Source of the DNA: Pseudocercospora fijiensis CIRAD86
Lineage: Eukaryota; Ascomycota; Dothideomycetes; Mycosphaerellales; Mycosphaerellaceae
Assembly: GCF_000340215.1 (NCBI RefSeq)
Contig: NW_006921545.1
Location: forward strand, 587,522 to 651,521
Reading direction: 5' to 3'
Length of the DNA stretch: 64,000 bases
Positions 13,648 through 21,752 of the stretch are shown piece after piece. A program made the translations under genes and the position numbers. Below the pieces are notes generated by a model. It saw nothing but the letters and a program-made list of their open reading frames with translations. It searched no databases and was not told the origin of the DNA. The stretch's first letter is position 1. Each line of letters begins with the position of its first letter.

Positions 13648-14159
13648 TTTTATCTAATTTATTAGACGCTACCTATAAGATTACTATAATAACTAATTAT
13701 ATAATATAAAGAGCTTAGTTTAACTAAACGAACTAACTATACGATACGAGTTCTAGAATAAGGCTCAAGTTATTAGATTATACTTTAACTACGTAGGAAG
13801 AAAATAGTTCCTAGTAATAGAGGCTCTATATAAAGGTATATAGACCTCCTTATAGGGTTTCTATAGTCTAGATTATATAAAGATATTCTTCGGGGTACTC
13901 GAGGTATAAAGCAAGACTTTCTTATATATAGTATAGATTTAAACTAATTCTTTTTATTATTTTAATAAAGTACTATATAAGAAGTTAAAAAGATTAATTT
14001 TTCTTTTGTTTTTATATAAAGAAGCCATAGCTACCTTGCCTTAAATAGAAGTTATACCCCTTTCTATATAAGCTAAGAGGATATATAACGCGTTAGCTTA
14101 GTTTTATAACTATTATATAACTTCTTAGTATATAAAGAAGTTTTATACTATATTTCAGC
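13648..14159. other. RIP-affected AT-rich sequence, no gene seen
   Basis: Continuation of the sequence interrupted by LINE C. It has TpA-rich composition and poly-T/A runs near 13950-14020, with no frame resembling a known family. It ends where composition changes abruptly near 14160. Confidence 0.5.
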
Positions 14160-14412
14160 CTATAGAATAGACAGAATATAGGCAATTGACGAAGCTATTC
14201 TTATCCGGCAAGGCAGTATTACGTAAGTAGTCCACTGCGCTATGCGTAATAAAAAGTCTCCGCGACGGCCGACGAAGCGAAAGCCACCCGACCTGCCGAC
14301 GCGCCAACCTCCGCAATTAGCTGAGGTGCACGACGCGCTCACCTCTCCCTTTCATCCCATCCCATCCAGCGCACATGAATCTCATCGGCGCACACACATC
14401 TAGTCGCAGCTA
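14160..14412 (+). promoter_or_regulatory. GC-rich upstream region of the single intact gene
   Basis: Composition switches here from RIP-affected to normal, with CpA and TpG common. A CT-rich tract with repeated CATCC at 14340-14370 resembles the pyrimidine-rich stretches seen before fungal transcription starts. No clear TATA box. Promoter role is inferred from position. Confidence 0.45.
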
Positions 14413-14413
14413 A
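14375..14413 (+). CDS. Possible 12-codon upstream ORF overlapping the main start
   Basis: An ATG at 14375 opens a 12-residue frame whose TAA at 14411-14413 shares its last A with the ATG of the main gene (TAATG). If the mRNA starts upstream of 14375, this would couple termination to reinitiation. Translation is not shown by the sequence alone. Confidence 0.35.
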   Translation: MNLIGAHTSSRS

Positions 14414-15894
14414 TGTTATCACCGCCACGTCTGCGAGCCGCCGACGACAAACATCCCCAGACGCAGCACGGCGCGCACTCGCCATCGCCGCCTGTGCCTG
14501 GGCCCCTGCCACCGCCTTCGCCACCCCCGTCACACTCGTCGCATGCGCCCTCGCCAGTAGCAGCAGCAACACCATCTCCACCGCTCTCGCCTCTTTCGTA
14601 TTCAGCATATAACACCGTCTTGCACACCCTGCACTCCCATTTTCGCAGTCTTCCCGAGCAAGGCGCAAATCAACACCAGGAATTCAGCCTTCCGTACCCC
14701 GCCTTTGAGCGCCTCTACCAGCGATACCTCGACCCAGACTCACGACAGCCAGCGACAGAATTCGACCACTGGTGTGCGCAGAAGCTGCGATGGGATTACG
14801 ATCCCGAGCGGGAGAAAGTGGTTCTGCGAATGCCCAATGCTATCCACGAGGTCTTGATTGAGCGGGTTCGCGGCGCGATTTGGCAAGGGAAGGAGGAGCT
14901 GGCGAGTGAACTGGAGAAGAGCCATAACGAAAGAGCCTGCGCCGAGGTCGCCCACACCGATGTCAGTGGCGGAGATGCTTCTGGGAATGGCAGTGGCAGT
15001 GGCAGCGGCAGCGGCAGCGACAAGGTCGAAGGATGCCGCTTGCCTGTCGCAGCCGCTCTAACAGCAGAGCTCCGGAATGTCGACTCGACGGGCAGCACGA
15101 ACTTGAGATTTACGAACGAAAGCGGCGCACAACCTAACAGATACGAATACAGCCCCGACGCGACGTTCACACATCAAGACGCACCATATCCAGCCCTGGT
15201 TCTTGAGGTAGCGTACTCGCAGTCGTCCAAGAGCCTCAAAAACCTCGCATACGACTACATCGAGAGGTCCGAATGCCACATTGCTTGCGTGGTTGGCATC
15301 CAGCTTTCATACAACGAACCTAGCAAGGGAGGCGCACTCGATTCAAAGCGCGATCAGACTGCGAACTTCAGCATCTGGCGGTCAGCGCTTGACGAGAATG
15401 GTGATGGCTACTGCGAGTGTGTCTGTGACAGCGTCTTGTTCCGAGAGGCGGATGGCACTCTGCTAGCCGATGCCCCGCCTATCGAGCTCCGCGTTTCCGA
15501 TATCATCCCGTCATCGATTCTGGATGATTGCTGCCCTCCAGATCACGAGCTTCGAGGCGCTTTGTTCGCCACCATCACTCCGATACAACTCGGCGAATTT
15601 CTCGAACGGGCTGAGAAGCACCAGAAAAGCCGGAGAAGGCGTCCTGCGCGCCAATACGGACAGGCGGGGCAACGCAGGACAAGAAAGAGGCAGCGCACTC
15701 CAGAAGAGGAGCTTTCTGATGATCGAGAAGGCAAGTACAAGCGACTCGAGGATGCGGCCTGGGCTCGCGAGAAGCAGGAAGACGGAACATACACCGGACG
15801 ACGTACTCGAGAAGCACCAGATGCGTCGACAGCTGAGCCTACCCTGCAGCTGCGAACGAGTCAACGCTTGAAAGAGAAGTATAGGGAGGGATGA
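14413..15894 (+). CDS. Hypothetical protein, likely Uma2/PD-(D/E)XK-like nuclease fold
   Basis: An intact 493-residue frame of normal fungal codon use and the only undamaged gene here. The start is the first ATG after an in-frame TAG at 14401. Residues 18-60 are Pro/Ser-rich and disordered. Residues 61-170 read like an ordered domain (SAYNTVLHTLHSHF, FERLYQRYL). Residues 193-202 are a Gly-Ser repeat. The core at 243-300 has YSPDATF (D249), then LVLEVAYSQS (E265) and K276 in a following helix with DYI. That spacing resembles the Uma2-type PD-(D/E)XK arrangement, in which the lysine has moved to the helix. A basic cluster at 406-427 (RRRR, RRTRKRQR) could be a nuclear signal. The fold is inferred from motif spacing; nuclease activity is unproven and the cellular role unknown. 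No intron is needed. Confidence 0.85.
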   Translation: MLSPPRLRAADDKHPQTQHGAHSPSPPVPGPLPPPSPPPSHSSHAPSPVAAATPSPPLSPLSYSAYNTVLHTLHSHFRSLPEQGANQHQEFSLPYPAFERLYQRYLDPDSRQPATEFDHWCAQKLRWDYDPEREKVVLRMPNAIHEVLIERVRGAIWQGKEELASELEKSHNERACAEVAHTDVSGGDASGNGSGSGSGSGSDKVEGCRLPVAAALTAELRNVDSTGSTNLRFTNESGAQPNRYEYSPDATFTHQDAPYPALVLEVAYSQSSKSLKNLAYDYIERSECHIACVVGIQLSYNEPSKGGALDSKRDQTANFSIWRSALDENGDGYCECVCDSVLFREADGTLLADAPPIELRVSDIIPSSILDDCCPPDHELRGALFATITPIQLGEFLERAEKHQKSRRRRPARQYGQAGQRRTRKRQRTPEEELSDDREGKYKRLEDAAWAREKQEDGTYTGRRTREAPDASTAEPTLQLRTSQRLKEKYREG

Positions 15895-15927
15895 GGTGAG
15901 GGAAGCAAAGAGAGAGAAGGGGTGAGA

Positions 15928-16007
15928 GAGAAACAAGGTAGTAGAGAAGCAAGGTGGTAGAGAAGCAAGGTGAGAGAGAAGCGAGGTAAGAGAGAAGCAA
16001 GGGCAGA
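15928..16007 (+). repeat. Five tandem 16-bp purine-rich units
   Basis: Five near-identical units based on GAGAAGCAAGGTRRTA start at 15928, 15944, 15960, 15976 and 15992, only 33 bp after the stop codon. A looser purine-rich run precedes them from 15896. Likely in the 3' UTR of the gene. Confidence 0.85.
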
Positions 16008-16250
16008 GATGAGGTAGCAGATCGGCACACGTTCATCAGTATACGCCTCCAAATTGTCTTACATTCCCGAAGGAGATGTCCCATCAGCGCCTTCTGCATT
16101 GCTAGTCTAACGCCGTCTCACGTTTGCCATCGCAACCAAAGGCAACCAAGCAAGGACTGTAACGAGACAACCATGGCTGTTCTTAGGCACGTCGAAAGAT
16201 GTCTATAGCCGGAAGAATGGATTGTAAGGTAATAGGTATCAATGTAGTCG
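16008..16250. other. Downstream flank of the intact gene, normal composition
   Basis: Probable 3' UTR and terminator region. No other frame is convincing; antisense frames here are shadows of the gene. Confidence 0.45.
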
Positions 16251-17222
16251 CTATAGGGATCTGCAAACTAGTACTAGAGTAGAAGTAGAGATAATCGGGG
16301 CCTAGTAGAGCGGTTCTTCGGGTATTGTAGTGTCTTATTATAACGGCGAAAATCCCCTTATATACTCGAGAGCGGTACCTAGTCGTAACGATAGGAAAGA
16401 TACATTTAGTATAGAGCTAGATTTTAACGGAATTCTCTTAGTTAACTATTAATAGAAGTTTGTCGGCGTATAAAAGATATTGTATAGGCCTATCTAGTAT
16501 CTGATAACCTAGCCGCATTTAATCTTAAAAATAACGAAGCCGAAGCTAGCTAAAGTACCTCCGACTCTACTATAGTATAGCCTACCTTTCCTTCTAGTTA
16601 CTTATAATAATCCTAGTTAGATAGAATAAGAGATACTTATAACTAATACCCTCCTCGTATCTATCTCTCTCTACCTTCGCCTTCGTTACCCTTCTAGGAT
16701 TCTTCTATTATCTTACGCTACTACGTATAAACTCTTATAATATAAAATACTACTACGTATAGTAGAAACTACTAAACTATCTATATACGTACGCCGGTTT
16801 CCTACCCTAGTACGACGTTTACCTCTAGCTACCTATTCTACTACCTCTAATCTAGTTAAGTTCGAATCGAATGTCGTATATCGCTAGTATAATACTATAT
16901 CTAAGCTAGATTAGGATTAAGTATAATAAATCGCTCGAGAGTACTATAGGTAGGCTAAAATAGGATCGATACGTATACGAACTACTACGTATACCCTTTA
17001 TTAGGTCTCTCTATATATATAAACTACGTTTACCCTCTAATACTACTACTCTACTTTCGAACCTAGTAAGTTACGTCGCTAATACTATATCTATAGGAAG
17101 CCGGATTAAGATTAAGCGTAGTCGTAAAATAATTAGTAGAGAGTAGGCCGGCTAGCTAATATAGATAGTATAATAGCTTAGAGTTATATATATAGGAACT
17201 ACTCTTAACGTCTAGCGCTACT
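16251..17222. other. RIP-affected intergenic sequence with degenerate repeats
   Basis: No gene seen. Two diverged copies (about 16850-16990 and 17045-17160) of a sequence also found twice right of the hAT element (about 27104-27245 and 27590-27725). The shared core includes GCTAATACTATATCTA, AGATTAAG and a GGCCGGCTAGCTAA end. The hAT element inserted inside this repeat array. Confidence 0.5.
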
Positions 17223-17230
17223 CTTAGCGC
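17223..17230. repeat. hAT target-site duplication, left
   Basis: CTTAGCGC, repeated exactly at 27097-27104. Eight bases is the hallmark length for hAT transposons. Confidence 0.92.
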
Positions 17231-17250
17231 TAGACCCCGTAGTAGTTCGG
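17231..17250 (+). repeat. hAT left terminal inverted repeat
   Basis: TAGACCCCGTAGTAGTTCGG, identical to the reverse complement of 27077-27096. Followed by GGTTTGG/GTTTAG-type repeats. Confidence 0.93.
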
Positions 17251-17660
17251 GTTGGTTTGGTTTAGTTTGCTAAGCTAAAACTCTAGTTTAGTTTAGGTTG
17301 GTTTGCTAAGCAACTATATAAGTAGCTAGTTCGAACTATATAATTTATCGGTTTTTAAGAAGTGTACGAATGTATACGTAGCTTTAAGCAAGCCCTTTAT
17401 AAGACTTAGTAGTATAGCCGGTAGCGTAGCCGGTATTTTTAGTCCTTAGTACTTATAGAATTTTCGAATCCTACTTAGGCTACGTAGTTGTATAAAGGTA
17501 CTTATATAACCTCAAATCTATAGACAATTAGCTAAGGGCACTAACTAATTAAAAGCATATATATATATATAAGGCATTATAGTTCAGTTCGGAAACTACA
17601 CTCCTTAGGTATAAATTTCATCCTTTCGTTTACGGTTTAATTCCCTAACTGCTTAGTAGA

Positions 17661-18140
17661 ATGTCTTTATCTAGATCTAGGTAGAACTTATCGATTTCCG
17701 TCGAAGCTCTCCTTAAGAAGTTCTAGCACTTTCCTACTATACTATACTCTAATATTAAGTACTAGAATAGCTCCTCCCTCGATATTAGTACTATATACGA
17801 AACAGCTATAAGGTAGCTCTATAGGGCGTTCTACTAGTTACTCGCTATACTACGGCCGAATACTAGTTCGTTCCTTAGAACTCTAGGTTATTTAGTAGAT
17901 ATTAAGGATAGGGTAGGTAGTAACTTCGTATTATATAAGGAAGTAGAGGCTACTATAGAGGAGTCCTTTAACCTATAGAAGATAGTAAAAGATATAGAGG
18001 CAGCTATAGGTCTAGGTACCTAGTTGAATTTCTAGTAGGTAGAGTATAAGGATATTTAGTAGGAGTATTAGGTAGAGTTGCGAAAGCAGGTATATAATAT
18101 AGTCTAGAGAATAGGGATAATGCCTATAACTATAAGTATT
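17661..18140 (+). pseudogene. Small unidentified cargo frame in the hAT element
   Basis: ATG at 17661 opens a frame reading MSLSRSR, interrupted only at codons that fit mutated Gln or Trp, for roughly 150 residues. It contains a charged helical stretch (KDRVGSNFVLYKEVEATIEE) near 17908-17970. I do not recognise the family. It is the only cargo gene placed on the plus strand near the left end. Confidence 0.45.
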
Positions 18141-18479
18141 AGGTTCTTCAATCTTCCTCCTTTTTTCCTTGTTTTCTTTTTATAAAAATCCAAACTAATA
18201 CAAATTAACTAGAATATCTATCTTCTTTTAGTTCTTTATAAGACCTAGTAGCGTAGCCGGCAGCGTAGCCGGTAGCGTAGTCGGCCTTTTTACTCCTAAG
18301 CACTAACGGGTTTTTCGAAGACTTCTATTCTATACGGCTAATAAAGCATACTATACTGTATAGGTATGCTTAGAGAGTATTTAGAGCGCGGTATATAGCG
18401 CCGTATAATAGCGGCTTATTTCGTATATAGAAAAGCTTGTAGACGATACTACGAATATCCTTCCTACTAGTATATCTAT

Positions 18480-19141
18480 CCTATCTAGTACTATCTCGAA
18501 TATAGACATTCTAGCCTTTTAGAATCTAATCGAGTGCTTTAAAATCCTTGTCTATAATCGTTATACGCTTCGCGTAGATAGCTATAAGGTTAACCGCTAA
18601 AATAGTATTAGTATAGTCCGAAAAGAGGTAGAAGAGAAACATATATTCGAAGATACGAACTAGGTAGGCTTCTATAGCCTCTTAAAGGGCGTCTATCGCG
18701 GAGGCTTAGAAGCGAAGGTCCGTTCTATAAACCTAGGCAATTTCGCGAATAAGTCGTCGGAAAGGAGCTTTACGGATTAGGAGCTTAGAACTCTTCTAAT
18801 ACTACCGAATCTTACGGAGGGCTACGGCTAAAGAAGGATTAGTAAAAAGACAGTAAGAATACCGGCTACGCTACCGGCTATAAATAGGACTTACTTCCTA
18901 GGCGCTATCGACGCTTCGTACAATTGCTACTAGTAGCAGAAGCGCTAGTTATCGTCTTACGTAGAGCCTTGCCCGCCGTTGTCTTACGCGGAGCCTTACT
19001 CGCGACGCCCTTTCTAGTACCGGAGCTAGCGGCAGTAGTAGCAGCCCTCTTACGTTAATATACTATACTCGTTCTATTATTTCCGGTCTTATTACGACCC
19101 GTAGAAGCAGTAGGTCCCTTCTTGCGAGGCGTCGTAACTTA
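18480..19141 (-). pseudogene. Histone H3-like gene A, two introns, RIP-degraded
   Basis: Read on the minus strand, the tail near 19040-18905 gives TRKGVASKAPRKTTAGKA, matching the H3 tail pattern ARKSTGGKAPRKQLASKA. Intron 1 (18828-18894) has a GTAAGT donor, an ACTAAT branch site and TTTAG acceptor. Splicing it joins LG to TVALRKIR, exactly the H3 PGTVALREIR junction. The fold follows: LLIRKAPFRRLIREIA, then DLRF-x-ASAIDAL-x-EAIEAYLVRIFE. Intron 2 (18597-18644) has ATATGT, a RIP-mutated GTATGT, plus a TACTAATA branch site and TTTTAG. Splicing restores VNLIAI-Y-AKRITI. Stops sit at Gln codons. Start codon not found; boundaries approximate. It would encode a nucleosomal H3 variant; function in the transposon unknown. 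Confidence 0.85.
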
Positions 19142-19509
19142 ATTAAGTAGACTCGGTATTGTAAAAGTCGTCGAATTAAGGAAAAAAGTGCGTTACGAAG
19201 GTATACGAAGGCGCGCGCGGAGCGAGGGTATTACGGAGGTAGTAGATATAGAGCGTAGAGGTATAGGTATCGATACGAAGGTTAAATATAGCGAGAGAGG
19301 TAGTATCGCGGTATCGCTAGGTAATAGAGTAAGCTTCGCGTAAGCCTATATTATAGTAACGTTAGAGCAAGGAAAGAAGGCAGGTACGGCTAAAAAAGGC
19401 AGGTACGGCAGACTTTGAAATATAGCCGGCATATATAGCCGGTATAGTAATAGGCGAAAGCCTCCTTTTAATAAATAGCCGGTGTAATAATAGTATCCTA
19501 CTATAGTAT

Positions 19510-20408
19510 AGATATTCTTTAGTAATGCCTTTACTAGCTATAGTAATCTTATAAGTAACCTAGGCCTATTGCTAGTAAATATGAGAAATATTAGGTAGGC
19601 TATACTAAATAAGCTAGTTATTTAGTAGGAAAAGGCCTACTACCGTCTCTATATACCGGCTACGAGTGCCGGCTATCGCTCTAAATTCAACTCCGCCCTA
19701 TCTCGGAGGCTAAGGTACCGAGCGGAAACCCTATAGCTTATATTCACTCGGTTATCGCGGAGCGCTTATAGGTAAGGTATTAGAAAAGAGTATAAAAAGT
19801 ACGAGAAGAGTATCCTAGGATATAGGTCGTAAGTAAATAAGAGTAGTACGCCTAGTTATTTATATAGTACGTTACTCTATACGACTAAGAGCCTATATTA
19901 TCTTATACTTCGCTTATAAGACCTCGACTCTACTAGTATACTATCGATCTCCTCCTCGGTCGCTAATACGCTATCTTAATTCTTCTTCGAGTTGCCGGAC
20001 TTAGTGCGTATCTATAGCTATACAATAGCGCTACGTATTATAGAGAATCAACTCCGCCGTATCTCGAAGGCTAAGGTACCGAGCGGAAATCCTATAGCTT
20101 ATATTTACTCGGTTGTCGCGGAGCGATTATAGGTAAGGTATTAGAAAAGAGTATAAAAAGTACGAGAAGAGTATTCTAGGATATAGGTCGTAAGTAAATA
20201 AGAGTAGTACGCCTAGTTATTTATATAGTACGTTACTCTATACGACTAAGAGCCTATATTATCTTATGCTTCGCTTATAAGACCTCGACTCTACTAGTAT
20301 ACTATCGATCTCCTCCTCGGTCGCTAATACGCTGTCTTAATTCTTCTTCGAGTTGCCGGACTTAGTGCGCATCTATAGCTATACAATAGCGCTACGTATT
20401 ATAGAGAA
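19510..20408 (+). pseudogene. Unidentified cargo region with 361-bp tandem duplication
   Basis: A plus-strand frame such as QLRPISEAKVPSGNPIAYIH from 19688 is broken only at codons that fit Gln/Trp, but a minus-strand reading is not excluded. The block 19687-20047 is repeated in tandem as 20048-20408. I do not recognise the protein. GCCGG motifs sit just upstream at 19655-19676. Confidence 0.4.
19687..20408. repeat. Two tandem copies of a 361-bp unit
   Basis: Unit 1 is 19687-20047 and unit 2 is 20048-20408, both starting TCAACTCCGCC and ending TTATAGAGAA. They differ at only a few bases, mostly C/T or G/A, showing the duplication arose before or during RIP. Confidence 0.93.
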
Positions 20409-20799
20409 TTTCTCGTTAAAGTTTCTCTCTCGTAGGCTTACTATCTACCTCGTAGTATAGAGGATTAAAGTGCTAATACTAAAGAATCTCCTTATAGTTA
20501 GGATACTAGGGCTTCTTAGGACCTTTGTGTTTTAGGTCTAAATAGAGACGTATTATAAACGTTCTATCGCCCTTTTGCTTACTACCCGCTAGGTCGCGAT
20601 ATACGAAGAAACTAATCTAAATGTAGCTCGTCTCTATAATAGCCGGGTAAATATAGAGCGCTAGGTTTCTACTTCGTACCTTAGATTTAGGGACGGCGCG
20701 GAGATAAAATCAGAAATATAGCCGGTACCTATAGCCGGCAAAAGGATGCGAAAATAGGCCTCCTCCTAGGTTAATCTAACGACTAAATATAATTTCTAA
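20409..20799. other. Sequence between the duplication and H3-like gene B
   Basis: Contains GCCGG motifs at 20720-20739. A minus-strand frame near 20440-20690 is open apart from Gln-like stops but has no recognised domain. Confidence 0.35.
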
Positions 20800-21267
20800 C
20801 TAACCCGCTATAAACCGACGCCGAATTTTAGCTAGAAGCTATATATCTTTATTTTAAAGAGTAACCCGCTTCGTATAGATAGTAAGGAGGTTTAAAAGCT
20901 TAAGCTCGGTTACGAGAAATGCCTCCGTAGCTTCCTAAAGAGTACTAATCGCCTTAGCCGTAAATCGCATACTAGACCGAAAATCTAATATAATTTCTCG
21001 GACGAGTCGCTAGAAGGGAGTCTTAGGGATTAAAAGCTCGGTCCCTCTTTTGTTTTAGAAAAGCCGGATCTAGCGAAGGGTAATAGTACCTAGTTTAAAG
21101 CGCCGCTTCTTTATCGTCGAGTCCTGCTTTGTTCCCTTTCTTTTAATAGAAAGATAACTTTTCTTCGCGATAGTCTTCGTTCGCCTACTCTTTTTAGCCT
21201 TCTCCTATCTACCTATAGCCTTCTTATTTTTCGGTACTGTTTTCCGAGGAACCCCCTTCCTTCGTAT
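20800..21267 (-). pseudogene. Histone H3-like gene B, intronless, RIP-degraded
   Basis: One uninterrupted frame of 155 codons plus stop (TAG at 20800-20802). The start at 21265-21267 reads ATA, as ATG would after RIP, followed by RRKGVPRKT. A Lys/Arg-rich tail leads into KKRRFKLGTITLR (H3 pattern KKPHRYKPGTVALR), ELLIPKTPF-x-RLVREI, DFRSSMRFTAKAISTL, EATEAFLV, LLTIYTKRVTL and NKDI-x-LLAKIRRR. Internal stops fall where H3 has Gln. The tail is about 17 residues longer than canonical H3 (136 residues in all), and two extra residues (NKRG against KS) lie in the alpha-N region. Loop 1 has canonical length, so it is not an obvious CENP-A. Sequence differs strongly from gene A. Confidence 0.87.
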
Positions 21268-21752
21268 ATACTATAGAGAGCCTTACTCTTCCGATATCTC
21301 GTTCTCGCTACGGTCTCCCTATACTTAGCTTACTTTACCCTTGCCCTTTAGCCTCTAAAGATATTTATCTACGCGTTTAGGCGACGAGGGTATATCGGTA
21401 GGACCTAGAAAATTAATAAGTATATAATCGTAAGGAGATATTAATGCTTCTTACCTTCTAGAACAAATAGTCTTCTATTAAACCGCCTTAGTAGGTTATC
21501 GTTAGATTCGAATAAAGGATAGTAGCTTAAGGAAGGGGAGGTAGCCGGCTTAGGAAGGCCCGAAGAGCCGAATCCTTAAGGTATATTTGTCTTTAAGAAT
21601 ATAGGGAAAGGGAAGAAGGAGAGGAAGAGCGAATAGAGAATTAGAAATAGTCCGTAGGTAAGCGGGGTCGGTTACTATAGCAACTAGTCTGTTTAGGTCC
21701 TAGGAATTCGAAATACATTTCGGATATATACCGGCTATATACGCCGGCTATA
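21268..21752. other. Spacer between H3-like gene B and the transposase
   Basis: Likely 5' region of gene B and 3' region of the transposase, both on the minus strand. A GCCGG motif lies at 21542 and a pair at 21731-21750. No separate gene seen. Confidence 0.4.

Noticed and set aside
14339..16099. Several antisense and alternate-frame open frames over the intact gene
   Set aside because: They are shadows of the GC-rich 493-codon frame; low-complexity Ser/Leu composition and no start context or homology.
20800..21267. CENP-A assignment for H3-like gene B
   Set aside because: Loop 1 has canonical H3 length and no CENP-A signature; left as H3-like of unknown class.
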